Source: G965261775 sp965261775
GTDB lineage: Bacteria > Pseudomonadota > Gammaproteobacteria > Eutrophobiales > Eutrophobiaceae
NCBI GenBank assembly: GCA_965261775.1
Contig: OZ253477.1
Location: 744,001 to 808,000 of the forward strand
Direction: 5' to 3'
Length of the DNA stretch: 64,000 bases
Shown here: one piece after another, positions 18,017 through 27,990 of the stretch
Layout: every line of letters begins with the position of its first letter
Position numbering within the stretch: position 1 is the first letter of the stretch
Position numbers and translations under genes: made by a program
Notes under the pieces: model-generated
The model's input: only the letters and a program-made list of their open reading frames with translations
Databases searched by the model: none
What the model was told of the DNA's origin: nothing

Positions 18017-18723
18017 TGCCGGAGGCCGTGAGTTACTGGGTTGTTATTCCTGCTGCCGGTTTCGGCGAACGGATGCAGTTTGACAAACCCAAACAATATA
18101 TTGAAATCAACAATAAAACGATCATTGAACACACCCTTGAACATTTTATATCGCGTGATGACATCAAGGGGATCATCGTAGCCATCGCAAGAGAAGACAG
18201 CTGTTGGTCAGCATTGAAAGTCGCTGAAGATCATCGGATCAGCACCATCACGGGCGGGGCGGATCGTTATCAATCCGTACTGAACAGCTTGCGTGCCCTG
18301 TCGGAGAAGGCGGAGGAAAACGACTGGGTGATTGTTCATGACGCGGCCCGGCCCTGTTTGAGCCGGACCATGATTGATCGGCTCATTAAACGGGTCGGCG
18401 ACCACGACGTGGGAGGGATTTTGGCGCTGCGTTGCCGGGACACCATGAAGCAGGTTGACGATAAACGCCGGATAGAACGGACCGTTGAACGTGACCGACT
18501 CTGGCATGCACAGACCCCACAGATGTTCAGGTATGAAAAACTGTTCAAGGCCTTGAGCAAGGCTCTGGAAGAACAGCACACGGTCACAGACGAAGCCATG
18601 GCAATGGAATTATCGGGTTATCAGCCGCTGGTCATTGAAGGCCCCCCCGACAATATAAAGCTGACCTATCAAGAAGATATTGGAATCATCCGTGCCTGCC
18701 TGAGCAGAGTTCAGGAAGGATAA
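18016..18723 (+). CDS. ispD: 2-C-methyl-D-erythritol 4-phosphate cytidylyltransferase
   Basis: IspD activates methylerythritol phosphate with CTP in the non-mevalonate isoprenoid pathway. The 235 residues include the nucleotide signature PAAGFGERMQFDKPKQYIE (13-31, Arg and Lys retained), GGADRYQSVLNSL, VHDAARPCLS and the C-terminal GPPDNIKLTYQEDI, all diagnostic for IspD rather than other nucleotidyltransferases. Translation is probably coupled to ftsB and runs on to ispF after 2 bases. Pathway partners other than IspF are outside the window. Confidence 0.97.
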   Translation: MPEAVSYWVVIPAAGFGERMQFDKPKQYIEINNKTIIEHTLEHFISRDDIKGIIVAIAREDSCWSALKVAEDHRISTITGGADRYQSVLNSLRALSEKAEENDWVIVHDAARPCLSRTMIDRLIKRVGDHDVGGILALRCRDTMKQVDDKRRIERTVERDRLWHAQTPQMFRYEKLFKALSKALEEQHTVTDEAMAMELSGYQPLVIEGPPDNIKLTYQEDIGIIRACLSRVQEG

Positions 18724-18725
18724 AC

Positions 18726-19202
18726 ATGCGAATAGGGCAAGGTTACGATATACACCGTTTCACGGAAGGCCGGCCGTTGATTTTGGGCGGCATCACGATT
18801 CCCCATGCAAAGGGACTGGCGGGTCATTCTGACGCCGATGTCGTCATCCACGCCTTATGCGATGCCATACTTGGTGCGATGGCCGCAGGCGATATTGGCC
18901 GTCATTTTCCCGACACCGATCCGACGCTGAAAGACATTGACAGCCGAAAATTATTCAAACGGGTACGCACATTGATGGATAAAAACCGCTATAGCCTGTC
19001 AAATGCCGATATCACAATACTGGCCCAGGAACCAAAGATGGCGCCCCACATACCAGAGATGCAAAAGATCATCGCCGCTGATCTTGATGTCGCGCCCGGT
19101 CAAATTAATATCAAGGCCACGACGACGGAAGGAATGGACAGTATCGGGCGCGGGGAAGGCATCGCCGCCCACGCCGTTGTACTGTTAGAGACCGGGAAAT
19201 AA
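18726..19202 (+). CDS. ispF: 2-C-methyl-D-erythritol 2,4-cyclodiphosphate synthase
   Basis: IspF is a trimeric Zn enzyme that cyclises the IspE product with release of CMP. The 158 residues show the Zn site GYDIHRF (6-12), the conserved GITIPHAKGLAGHSDADVV stretch (His and Asp ligands), FPDTDP and ITILAQEPKMAPH and end with the usual KATTTEGMDSIGRGEGI. It closes the pyrG-ispF run; purL follows in convergent orientation 38 bases later. No obvious intrinsic terminator is visible in that short gap. Confidence 0.97.
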   Translation: MRIGQGYDIHRFTEGRPLILGGITIPHAKGLAGHSDADVVIHALCDAILGAMAAGDIGRHFPDTDPTLKDIDSRKLFKRVRTLMDKNRYSLSNADITILAQEPKMAPHIPEMQKIIAADLDVAPGQINIKATTTEGMDSIGRGEGIAAHAVVLLETGK

Positions 19203-19240
19203 ACGCCCCGACTGCATTATATAAGCAGACGCCGTCGGTT

Positions 19241-22200
19241 TTATTCAAGCCACTGCCGGGCATTGATAAATAACTGCATCCACGGGCTGTATTCATCGCC
19301 CCGGTCTTCGGGAAACCAGGAAAATTGCCTTGTTAGAAAAACTCGCTCGGGGTGCGGCATCATGATCGTGATACGACCATCCCCATTGGTGAAACCGGTG
19401 AGTCCACCAGTGGAACCGTTTGGGTTAAAAGGATAACATTCCGTCGCCTCGCCATAATTGGAAATATAGCGTAGCGTCGCGTTTTTCAGCGCAGGCCGAT
19501 CGACGCGTCCTTCACCGTGGGCAACGACGACAGGGATTTTTGACCCGGCCATGCCTCGCAGCAGCACTGATGGCGAATCCAGGACTTCAACCATGACCAG
19601 ACGCGCTTCGAACTGATCCGAGGTATTACGGATAAAATTCGGCCAGCCCGATGCGCCCGGGATCAGATCGCGAAGTTGCGCCATCATCTGGCAACCGTTA
19701 CAGACCCCCAATGCAAATATATCCGGACGCCGAAAAAAATCACGGAACATCCCGTTTATTTTTTCATGATACAAAATAGTTTTGGCCCAGCCGCCGCCCG
19801 CCCCCAGAACATCACCGTAGGAAAAACCACCGCAAGCGACCAGCCCCTTGAAGTCGTCAAGCGAGGCCTGTCCGTCAATCAAATCCTGCATGTGCAAATC
19901 AATACAGTCGAAACCAACGCGATCAAAGACCGCCGCCATTTCCATCTGCCCGTTGACGCCCTGTTCGCGCAGAATCGCCAGTCTTGGTTTTTTGCCGGTA
20001 TTCACGAACGCACCTGGAACAGGATCAAGGCGATATACTGTTTCCAGAAACAGACCGGGATCATCACTGTCTGCAACGTTGCCAAATTCCTCCCCGGCGG
20101 ACGCGGGATTATCACGCAAGGCCTGGATATGGTAACTGGTCGCTTCCCATTCCCGATGCAGATCAGCCAAAGGTACCGACAATAGGGTTTCCCCTCTATC
20201 AAGGAGTTCAAAGACAATATCTTCATTCACGAAGGCGAGGGGCTGGATTGCAGTTTTATCCAGACCCGCCTGGATAAACGCTTCCCGCGTACGGTACTCA
20301 TGTTCCCGTTTCACCTGGATAACGGCGCCAGGTTCTTCGTTGAACAAAAAACGAATCACATCGACGACACCGTGCAGATCCACGCTGATGCCAGTGCGGC
20401 CGGCAAATGCCATTTCGGCCAGCGTCACAAACAAACCACCATCGGAACGATCATGATAGGCGTGGATCAGCCCTGCTTCATTCAAAGACTGCAAGGCATG
20501 GAAAAAAGCAGACAGGGTATCCGCCTGTTCAAGATCAGGCGTTTCCTGTTCAACCTGTCCATATACCTGTGACAGCGCGGAACCACCCAGACGCTGTTTC
20601 CCTCCGGCCAGATCGATAAACAGCAGAACAGTCTCTGCATCCCGCACAAGCTGGGGGGTTAACGATCGTCTGACGTCGGCGACACGGGCGCAGGCAGTGA
20701 CGTTCAAAGACAACGGCGCGATGACCCGTTTCACCTGACCTTTTTCCGACCAGACCGTATTCATTGACAAGGAGTCCTTGCCTACCGGGATAGCAATGCC
20801 CAGTAGCCGACATAAATCACTGACCGCATTCACGGCAGCATAAAGCCCGGCATCCTGATTTGCCTCGCCGCAGGCCGCCATCCAGTTGGCCGATAACACG
20901 ATATCCTCTATTTTCAATATGCGGGCGGCAGAGATATTCATGATCGCCTCGGCCACCGCCATTCGACCCGAGGCCGGCGCGTCACTCAGCGCAATCGGCA
21001 TGCGTTCGCCAATCGCCATCGCCTCACCGGTACGGGCAAACCAGGAGGAGGCGGTAACGGCACAGTCGGCAACCGGAACCTGCCAGGGACCAACCATTTG
21101 ATCACGTACTACCAGACCGGAGACAGTTCGATCACCAATGGTAATTAAAAACTTTTTGCTTGCCACTGCGGGCAAATGCAAAATTCGTTTTATTGTCTCC
21201 TGCAAATCAAGGGCGGTTGTCTGCATTTTTCCCCGCAACACCGGTTTGCTCACCACATCGCACTTCATCCGTGGCAGCCTGCCCAACAGCACCGACATCG
21301 GCATATCCACCGGCCTCGTATTGAAATATGAGTCGTGCAGGATGAGTTGCTCCCTCTCCGTAGCCTCGCCCAGAACGGCAAACGGGGCGCGTTCCCGTCG
21401 GCACAGGCCGGCAAAATCATCAAGGCGATCCGCCAGGACGGCCAGGACATAACGCTCTTGCGATTCATTACACCAGATCCCCAGCGGTGACATCCCCGTT
21501 TCATCACCAGGGATATCGCGCAGTTCCAGTACGGCGCCGCGCCCGGCAGCGCTTACCAGTTCAGGGATGGCATTGGATAATCCGCCCGCGCCGACATCAT
21601 GGATACTCAAAACGGGGTTCTCTTCACCGAGCGCACAGCAGCGGTCAATGACTTCCTGACAGCGCCGCTGCATTTCAGCATTGTCACGCTGTACTGAAGC
21701 GAAATCAAGCGAGACATCGCCCTGCCCCGAAACCATGGAAGAAGATGCCCCGCCACCCAGGCCAATCAGCATGGCCGGGCCGCCGAGCACGATGATTTTC
21801 GCACCGGGAGGAATAGCCTGTTTGTCAACGTGATCCGGACGAATCATGCCGCAACCGCCCGCCAGTATAATCGGCTTGTGATAACCGTATATCAGACCCT
21901 CGTCGACCTGTTGTTCGTAGCTGCGAAAGTAACCGCACAGGGAAGGACGACCAAACTCGTTATTAAACGCGGCGGCGCCTGTTGGCCCTTCGATCATAAT
22001 ATCCAGTGCGGAACGAATATGATCAGGCCTGCCGTTATCTTTTTCCCAGGACTGTTCAAAACCCGGGATCCTCAGATTGGACACGGCAAAACCAATCAGA
22101 CCGGCCTTGGGCCTGCCGCCCCGGCCAGTGGCGGATTCATCGCGTATTTCCCCACCGACGCCGGTGGCCGCGCCCGGAGCAGGTGATATAGCGCCGGGGT

Positions 22201-23110
22201 GATTATGCGTTTCCACTTTCAACAGGATATGTATATCTTCTTCTCGCCAATGGTAGCGGCGGTCCCCGGGTTCGGCGATGAGACGCCGGTCGCGGTGGCC
22301 TTTGATCACCGCCGCATTGTCGTGATAGGCGGACAGGATATTGCCCGAACCGGCATCATGCGTTTGCCGGATCATGTCAAACGGGGAACGGCGCTGCCTG
22401 ACCCCGTCAATCGTCCATTCGGCATTGAATATTTTATGGCGACAGTGCTCCGAATTGGCCTGTGCAAACATCATTAATTCAGCATCGCTCGGATTGCGCC
22501 CAAGCCCGGTAAAAGCCGAGAACAGGTAATCAAGTTCTTTCATGGACAGGCCCAGCCGCATGTCAATATTGGCCTTGCCCAACGCCGCCATCCCCGCCCC
22601 CAGAATATCAATGTGCTTTAGTGGCGCTGGCTCCCCGGACCTGAACAATACCCCGGCTTTTTCCTCACTGGAAACCACGGTCTCCGTCATCCGATCATAT
22701 AGCAGGGATTTGAACTGCGCTATTTGCGCCGCATTGAACGACTGATCGCTGTCAGTATTGATCAGGTAAACCTGTCCGCGTTCAACACGCCTTATTTTAT
22801 CCAGTCCGACATTATGAACAATATCCGTGGTCTTGCTTGACCAGGACGAGACGGTATCCGGCCTTGGAATGACAATTACTTTTGTGCCACCTGGCGCACC
22901 TTCATATTTGCCGCCGTAGTTCAGCAGGGTGACAAGCTGCGCCGTTTCCGCGGCGTCCAGCGCTGAAAAAATTTCAACAAAATAAATATAATGTGAGGCA
23001 AGCGATTCAATTTCGGGGGATCCCCGCCGCAGCAAAGACAGCAGTTTGCTCACCCGAAAATCGGACAGGGCATTGCCACCGGGAAATATCAGCATTTCGG
23101 TATTCGCCAT
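19241..23110 (-). CDS. purL: Phosphoribosylformylglycinamidine synthase (large, single-chain)
   Basis: This 1289-residue enzyme converts FGAR, ATP and glutamine to FGAM in purine synthesis. It is the long fused form typical of gammaproteobacteria: an N-terminal PurS-like region, two AIRS-type synthetase halves (motifs ETHNHPGAISP, GCGMIRP and DVGAGGLSNAIPE in the first half; ICIPVGKDSLSMNT-like IPVGKDSLSMNT and HDRSDGGLFVTLAEMAF in the second) and a C-terminal class I glutaminase with the nucleophile in GVCNGCQMM and the His in VVAHGEGR and MPHPER. Length is close to the E. coli enzyme. Downstream of purB on the same strand, with two tiny coupled ORFs between. Confidence 0.97.
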   Translation of the reverse strand: MANTEMLIFPGGNALSDFRVSKLLSLLRRGSPEIESLASHYIYFVEIFSALDAAETAQLVTLLNYGGKYEGAPGGTKVIVIPRPDTVSSWSSKTTDIVHNVGLDKIRRVERGQVYLINTDSDQSFNAAQIAQFKSLLYDRMTETVVSSEEKAGVLFRSGEPAPLKHIDILGAGMAALGKANIDMRLGLSMKELDYLFSAFTGLGRNPSDAELMMFAQANSEHCRHKIFNAEWTIDGVRQRRSPFDMIRQTHDAGSGNILSAYHDNAAVIKGHRDRRLIAEPGDRRYHWREEDIHILLKVETHNHPGAISPAPGAATGVGGEIRDESATGRGGRPKAGLIGFAVSNLRIPGFEQSWEKDNGRPDHIRSALDIMIEGPTGAAAFNNEFGRPSLCGYFRSYEQQVDEGLIYGYHKPIILAGGCGMIRPDHVDKQAIPPGAKIIVLGGPAMLIGLGGGASSSMVSGQGDVSLDFASVQRDNAEMQRRCQEVIDRCCALGEENPVLSIHDVGAGGLSNAIPELVSAAGRGAVLELRDIPGDETGMSPLGIWCNESQERYVLAVLADRLDDFAGLCRRERAPFAVLGEATEREQLILHDSYFNTRPVDMPMSVLLGRLPRMKCDVVSKPVLRGKMQTTALDLQETIKRILHLPAVASKKFLITIGDRTVSGLVVRDQMVGPWQVPVADCAVTASSWFARTGEAMAIGERMPIALSDAPASGRMAVAEAIMNISAARILKIEDIVLSANWMAACGEANQDAGLYAAVNAVSDLCRLLGIAIPVGKDSLSMNTVWSEKGQVKRVIAPLSLNVTACARVADVRRSLTPQLVRDAETVLLFIDLAGGKQRLGGSALSQVYGQVEQETPDLEQADTLSAFFHALQSLNEAGLIHAYHDRSDGGLFVTLAEMAFAGRTGISVDLHGVVDVIRFLFNEEPGAVIQVKREHEYRTREAFIQAGLDKTAIQPLAFVNEDIVFELLDRGETLLSVPLADLHREWEATSYHIQALRDNPASAGEEFGNVADSDDPGLFLETVYRLDPVPGAFVNTGKKPRLAILREQGVNGQMEMAAVFDRVGFDCIDLHMQDLIDGQASLDDFKGLVACGGFSYGDVLGAGGGWAKTILYHEKINGMFRDFFRRPDIFALGVCNGCQMMAQLRDLIPGASGWPNFIRNTSDQFEARLVMVEVLDSPSVLLRGMAGSKIPVVVAHGEGRVDRPALKNATLRYISNYGEATECYPFNPNGSTGGLTGFTNGDGRITIMMPHPERVFLTRQFSWFPEDRGDEYSPWMQLFINARQWLE

Positions 23111-23132
23111 TTACACGTCGCGTAAAGCGGGT

Positions 23133-23327
23133 TTATTCAAACCAGGCGGCCTGTGCAGGTTGACATCGGGGCCGCAGGCATTTCACACGATATTGAACAT
23201 CTCCGGAAAACCAGCCACGCCGCATTGAAAGTCCGTATTCTGTGGCGGCCTGCCTGATCCGCGTGTAGCCGCTTATGCTCCTGAACGGACAAACGAACCA
23301 GCGCTTACGGCAAATCGGGATAATCAT
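23133..23327 (-). CDS. Small ORF between purB and purL (second of two), unknown
   Basis: A 64-residue open frame rich in Arg, Cys and aromatic residues (start MIIPICRKRWFVCPF). Its ATG overlaps the TGA of the preceding small ORF in an ATGA arrangement, and it ends 22 bases before the purL start. No domain was recognised. The tight junctions are the only argument for expression; an alternative is that this is a decayed or spacer region with chance frames. Confidence 0.3.
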   Translation of the reverse strand: MIIPICRKRWFVCPFRSISGYTRIRQAATEYGLSMRRGWFSGDVQYRVKCLRPRCQPAQAAWFE

Positions 23328-23494
23328 AATAAAATAAAAAGGCAGCGTTCCCGGGAGGCCATCACCAGGCGCGGCGACATTGTTTCAGCAGCACCGGCCT
23401 CACCCCCACTCCGGCATATCCTGGTTTCCAACGCTTCATCGGTGGTTTCACCCGGCAGTATACGGTCGGCAAAACCCTGCATTCCATTCCACAT
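23324..23494 (-). CDS. Small ORF directly after purB (first of two), unknown
   Basis: The purB stop is followed at once by an ATG (TAAATG), opening a 56-codon frame that begins MWNGMQGFADRILPGETTDE and stops in the ATGA overlap with the next ORF. The first 35 residues have ordinary protein-like composition; the end is odd (CLFILL). No family recognised. It may be a coupled leader or small protein, or a chance frame. Confidence 0.3.
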   Translation of the reverse strand: MWNGMQGFADRILPGETTDEALETRICRSGGEAGAAETMSPRLVMASRERCLFILL

Positions 23495-24874
23495 TTACCG
23501 CAAAACGAGTCTGGTCTGCGCCACCGCATTACCGATATAACTTTGCGGCGTCAATATTTTCAGCCTCGTTTTAACATCGTCGGGGACATCCAGTTTCTCA
23601 ATAAAATCGCGCAGACTCTCCGCACTGACGACCTGTCCGCGAGTTAATGCCTTCAACTGTTCATAGGCATCGCCAACACCATAGAGACGCATCACTGTCT
23701 GTATCGCTTCAGCCAGGGTCTCCCAGGACTGATCCAGATCCCGCTCCAGCACGTCGGTAGCCACCTCCAGTTTACTCAGGCCCGCGAGACAGGAATCAAA
23801 GGCGATCAGCGTATGAGCGATGCCGACGCCCATATTTCTCAGCACGGTTGAATCGCTCAGATCACGCTGCCAGCGTGAAATCGGCAACTTCCCGGCGAAG
23901 TACGCGAAGATACCGTTAGCCAGACCCAGATTGCCTTCGGCGTTCTCAAAGTCAATCGGATTGACTTTATGCGGCATGGTGGAAGAACCGACCTCGCCCT
24001 CCTGCAATTTCAACCTGAAATACCCCAGAGAAATATAGCCCCAGATGTCGCGGCTCAGATCAATCAGGATGGTATTGATACGGCTGCACGCATGAAAATA
24101 CTCCGCGATATAATCATGCGACTCTATCTGGGTCGTATGGGGGTTCCAGTCAAGCCCGAGACCTTCGACAAAATCTTTTGAAAAGGACATCCAGTCAAGC
24201 TCGGGACAGGCGAATACGTGTGCGTTGAAATTACCCACCGCGCCGTTTATCTTGCCCAGTAGATGTATTCGATCCAACTGTGTCCGCTGGCGTTGCAGAC
24301 GATGTATATAGACCGCGATCTCCTTGCCAAGGGTCGTTGCCGAGGCCGTCTGCCCGTGCGTACGCGATAACATCGGGGTATCGGCATGCCCGGCTGCCAG
24401 CGATTTGAGCTGCGATAAGACCGCCTCCAGCGCCGGCAACAAAACCTGCGCACGCGCCTCCTTCAACATCAGGGCATGGCTCAGATTATTAATATCTTCT
24501 GAAGTACAGGCAAAATGGACAAAACGGCTCGCCGCGCTTAATGTCTCATCTGCCTCAAGTTTGCTCCGAATAAAATATTCAACGGCTTTGACATCATGAC
24601 TGGTTTTTTTCTCAATGTCCTTGATCTGTTCGGCATCTGCGATCGAGAAGTCGTTTTTTATCTTATCCAGCCGGACGACGGCCTCATCCGAAAGTTTCAC
24701 GGGAGCAATGACGCCATGGGCGGCCAACGCCTTCAACCATTCAATTTCAACCACCACCCGAAAACGCAACAGGCCGTATTCACTGAAGATCATCCGCAAG
24801 GCGCTCGTCTTGCGCCAATAGCGTCCGTCAACCGGCGAAATGGCAGTTAACGCGGATAATTCCATCTTTGTCAT
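23495..24874 (-). CDS. purB: Adenylosuccinate lyase
   Basis: PurB cleaves fumarate from SAICAR and from adenylosuccinate, acting twice in purine synthesis. The 459-residue protein belongs to the fumarase/aspartase superfamily: SPVDGRYWRKT near the start, TSEDINNLSHALML, SRTHGQTASATTLGKE, and the signature SSTMPHKVNPIDFENAEG with the catalytic Ser loop. The length and the SPVDGRY start match the E. coli-type PurB. Starts at 24874 (MTKMELSAL) or 24865 (MELSAL) are both possible. It probably forms one transcription unit with the two tiny ORFs and purL. Confidence 0.97.
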   Translation of the reverse strand: MTKMELSALTAISPVDGRYWRKTSALRMIFSEYGLLRFRVVVEIEWLKALAAHGVIAPVKLSDEAVVRLDKIKNDFSIADAEQIKDIEKKTSHDVKAVEYFIRSKLEADETLSAASRFVHFACTSEDINNLSHALMLKEARAQVLLPALEAVLSQLKSLAAGHADTPMLSRTHGQTASATTLGKEIAVYIHRLQRQRTQLDRIHLLGKINGAVGNFNAHVFACPELDWMSFSKDFVEGLGLDWNPHTTQIESHDYIAEYFHACSRINTILIDLSRDIWGYISLGYFRLKLQEGEVGSSTMPHKVNPIDFENAEGNLGLANGIFAYFAGKLPISRWQRDLSDSTVLRNMGVGIAHTLIAFDSCLAGLSKLEVATDVLERDLDQSWETLAEAIQTVMRLYGVGDAYEQLKALTRGQVVSAESLRDFIEKLDVPDDVKTRLKILTPQSYIGNAVAQTRLVLR

Positions 24875-24897
24875 TTCTCCAACAGGCGAACCACAGA

Positions 24898-25938
24898 TCA
24901 GGGCGCCGGATTTGGATTCGCTTCATGGACTGCTTCAATCGCCTTCCGCAGCTCTTTGGAAAGCGTGACATCCATGCTCCCGATATCCGTTCTCAGTTGC
25001 TCCATCGTCGTCGCGCCGATGATGTTGCTGGTCAGAAACGGCCTGCTATTGACATAGGCCAACGCCATCTGCTCCGGGAGCAGACCATGTTCTGCGGCGA
25101 GATTGACATAGGCTTCCGTGGCTGCTATCGCACGGGGACTGGTATAACGGGTAAAACGTTCAAACAATACCAGCCTTGATCCTTCCGGTCTCGCGCCGTG
25201 CAGGTATTTGCCGCTCAACACACCGAAAGCCAGCGGAGAATAGGCCAGTAGCCCGACTTGTTCGCGGTGCGCAAATTCGGACAGACCGACCTCAAAAACG
25301 CGGTTCAACAGATTATAGGGATTTTGAATACTGACGATGCGCGGCAGACCGGCGCTATCGGCAAGGCGTAGATACTCCGCACAACCCCAGGGCGTTTCGT
25401 TGGAAATACCGGCCATCCTGATCTTGCCTTCTTTGATCAGACCATCCAGCACTTGCAGTGTCTCCTCTATCGGCACACCGTCTTTTTCCGGTGCGTGGTA
25501 ATAGGACAGTTTGCCGAAAAAATTAGTCTCGCGCTCCGGCCAGTGCAGTTGATACAGGTCGATATAATCGGTTTGCAAACGTTTCAGGGAGGCATGCAGG
25601 GCGTCATGTATATTCTTCCTGTCCAGTTTACAGTTGCCACCTCTGAGATAAGGCAACCAGTCCGCCTGTGCACAGACTTTGGTGGCGATGACAAGCTGGT
25701 CACGGTTAGCGCGTTTCGCCAGCCAGTTACCGATACAGGTTTCGGTCAAACCCTGCGTCCCGGCTCTGGGCGCGACCGGGTATAATTCAGCGGTATCGAT
25801 AAAGTTAATACCGGCGGCCACAGCATAATCCAGTTGTTCATGCGCCTCGGCCTCCGTATTCTGTTCGCCCCAGGTCATGGTGCCCAGACAGAGGCGGCTG
25901 ACACTGACATCAGTATTTCCCAGTTTGCTGTATTCCAT
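24898..25938 (-). CDS. Aldo/keto reductase (Tas-like)
   Basis: The 346-residue protein has the NADPH-dependent (alpha/beta)8 aldo/keto reductase pattern: LGTMTWGEQNTEAEAHEQL (18-36), DTAELYPV with the catalytic Tyr (about 48-55), the Lys in IATKVCA, LYQLHWPERETN with the His, and the C-terminal IIGATTMEQLR nucleotide-binding motif. The start and spacing resemble E. coli Tas, whose physiological substrate is not established. It sits 23 bases upstream of purB on the same strand and could be co-transcribed, though a metabolic link is not apparent. The gene is divergent from pyrC. Confidence 0.9.
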   Translation of the reverse strand: MEYSKLGNTDVSVSRLCLGTMTWGEQNTEAEAHEQLDYAVAAGINFIDTAELYPVAPRAGTQGLTETCIGNWLAKRANRDQLVIATKVCAQADWLPYLRGGNCKLDRKNIHDALHASLKRLQTDYIDLYQLHWPERETNFFGKLSYYHAPEKDGVPIEETLQVLDGLIKEGKIRMAGISNETPWGCAEYLRLADSAGLPRIVSIQNPYNLLNRVFEVGLSEFAHREQVGLLAYSPLAFGVLSGKYLHGARPEGSRLVLFERFTRYTSPRAIAATEAYVNLAAEHGLLPEQMALAYVNSRPFLTSNIIGATTMEQLRTDIGSMDVTLSKELRKAIEAVHEANPNPAP

Positions 25939-26054
25939 GATTCTCTCCTGTTTTGCTTTTCGTTAGAAACAGAGGCGCGGACCCAAAGACTGCGCGGACA
26001 AAAGACTGCATATATGATACCGTTTATACCGGCACTGATGATACCCATTTTGAT

Positions 26055-27089
26055 ATGCAAACCCTGACCATAACCAGACCCGACGATTTCCACCTGCATG
26101 TACGTGACAACGCCATGATGCAAAGTGTCGTTAATTATACCGCCGCCCGCTTCGCGCGGGCAATTATCATGCCCAATCTGCTACCGCCTGTTGTGACAAC
26201 CAAAATGGCATCAGCCTACCGTGATCGTATCCTTGCCGCTGTCGACAGGCAATACAACTTTGAACCCCTGATGACACTGTATCTGACCGACAATACTTCA
26301 GCCGGGGAAATCAGGGCGGCAAGCCGGAGCGGTTTTGTGCATGCCGTAAAATATTATCCGGCCGGGGCAACGACCCATTCCGACCAGGGCATCACCGCTA
26401 TTGAAAAGACCTACCCCGCACTGGAGGCCTTGTCTGAATGTGGTTTACCGCTGTTGGTCCACGGTGAGATCAATGATAACGATACTGATATTTTCGATCG
26501 GGAAACCCGCTTTATTGATAAAATACTGGTGCCGCTGACGGCTGATTTTCCCGATCTGAAGATTGTGCTGGAACACATCACGACAGCGGCGGCGGTGGAT
26601 TTTATCGTACAGACGCCAGGGCCGGTCGCCGCGACGATCACGCCGCAACATCTGTTGCTGAACCGCAACGCGCTCTTCAACGGGGGACTGCGGCCGCACC
26701 ATTACTGTCTGCCCATACTCAAGCGTGAAGCCGACCGCAAAGCAATACTCACCGCAGCGACCAACGGCAATCCGAAATTCTTTCTGGGCACGGACAGTGC
26801 CCCGCACGCCCGCAGCGCCAAGGAAAGCCATTGCGGTTGCGCCGGTGTCTTTTCCGCGCCTGTCGCGCTGGAACTGTATACCGAAGCCTTTGACAAGGCC
26901 GGCACACTGGATCGGCTTGAAGCCTTCTCCGCTCATTATGGCGCCGACTTCTACGAATTACCGCGCAACAAAGACCGGATAACTCTGATCAGGCGGGAAC
27001 ACACTATCCCGACGACATTACCTTTCGAAACAGAGGAGCTGGTGCCATTTCGCGCCGGTGACACCTGCACATGGCAGATAAAGCATTAG
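26055..27089 (+). CDS. pyrC: Dihydroorotase (class II)
   Basis: PyrC cyclises carbamoyl aspartate to dihydroorotate in pyrimidine synthesis. The 344-residue protein has the metal-binding RPDDFHLHVRD (His-x-His), the Lys expected to be carboxylated in VKYYPAGATT, HGEIND and EHITTAAAVDF for further His ligands, and GTDSAPHARSAKE with the catalytic Asp. The frame is open further upstream, to 25953, but the ATG at 26055 (MQTLTITRPDDF) gives the family N terminus. Its 3' end overlaps the RNase T gene by 19 bases, an arrangement also seen in pseudomonads. Confidence 0.96.
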   Translation: MQTLTITRPDDFHLHVRDNAMMQSVVNYTAARFARAIIMPNLLPPVVTTKMASAYRDRILAAVDRQYNFEPLMTLYLTDNTSAGEIRAASRSGFVHAVKYYPAGATTHSDQGITAIEKTYPALEALSECGLPLLVHGEINDNDTDIFDRETRFIDKILVPLTADFPDLKIVLEHITTAAAVDFIVQTPGPVAATITPQHLLLNRNALFNGGLRPHHYCLPILKREADRKAILTAATNGNPKFFLGTDSAPHARSAKESHCGCAGVFSAPVALELYTEAFDKAGTLDRLEAFSAHYGADFYELPRNKDRITLIRREHTIPTTLPFETEELVPFRAGDTCTWQIKH

Positions 27090-27739
27090 ACGCCTCCGAC
27101 GCCCCGATGGGCATTGGTGCCTCGACAGTGGCGAAGCGTTTCCGCGGTTTTCTGCCAGTGGTGATTGACGTTGAAACAGCCGGGTTCAATGCGGCAACGG
27201 ACGCCTTGCTGGAGATCGCTGCTGTGACGGTGAAAATCAATTACAAATATAAATGGTGCATTGATGACATCATCGCCTGCCACGTACAACCGTTTGACGG
27301 AGCCAATCTTGAGCCCTCGGCGCTGGAGTTCACCGGAATCGATCCGCACCATCCTTTTCGGCAACAGATCGCAGTCAGTGAAAACGAGGCGCTGGATACC
27401 ATCTTCACCGCGGTCAAACAGAAAATGAAAGTACATCACTGTAATCGAGCGATACTGGTCGGACACAATGCCTCATTTGACCTGGGTTTTTTAACTGCCT
27501 GCGTTAAACGCAACAAGATAAAACGCAGTCCCTTTCACCCGTTCAGCACGCTGGATACCGCGACAATGGGGGGACTGGCCTACGGGCAAACCGTCCTGTC
27601 ACGTTCGGTTCTGGCCGCCGGTCTGGAATGGGACGCCGGGCAGGCGCATTCTGCGCGCTATGACGCGGAGCGCACCGCGCTGCTTTTTTGCAAAATCGTC
27701 AACCAGTGGAATGAATATTCGGGATTATTTGACCAGTGA
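27071..27739 (+). CDS. rnt: Ribonuclease T
   Basis: RNase T is a DEDDh 3'-5' exonuclease that trims tRNA CCA ends and the 3' ends of stable RNAs. In the 222 residues the DEDD residues are visible: DVETAGFNAATDALLEIAA (Asp and Glu, about 34-52), GHNASFDLGFL (middle Asp) and the final HSARYDAERTALLF (His and Asp). Length is normal. The first 25 residues are probably a loosely conserved tail; the start overlaps pyrC by 19 bases. Downstream, 27740-27990 carries no secure gene. Confidence 0.95.
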   Translation: MADKALDASDAPMGIGASTVAKRFRGFLPVVIDVETAGFNAATDALLEIAAVTVKINYKYKWCIDDIIACHVQPFDGANLEPSALEFTGIDPHHPFRQQIAVSENEALDTIFTAVKQKMKVHHCNRAILVGHNASFDLGFLTACVKRNKIKRSPFHPFSTLDTATMGGLAYGQTVLSRSVLAAGLEWDAGQAHSARYDAERTALLFCKIVNQWNEYSGLFDQ

Positions 27740-27990
27740 AAGGTCGTAAGCGCGCACACAGCGGGCTTGACAGGCATGCCGGAACACTGACTTTTTCCAC
27801 TGCCGCGCCGCCCCCGATGCGCCACCCGCTGTCTCCGCAAAACGGCATGGAAGAAATCATGTCGATTCTGGACCAACGTTTGACCGAACCATAGAATACG
27901 GGCCTGACCTGCCTTTGTACCACAGTGGTTGATAAACACAGCAGTATAATTGCTCACCAAAAATACCGCCGATACTGAATAACATGGCGT

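Noticed and set aside
27736..27894. GTG-initiated 52-codon frame overlapping the rnt stop (GTGA)
   Set aside because: Unusual start, low-complexity Pro/Arg composition and no conservation evidence; the overlap alone is weak.
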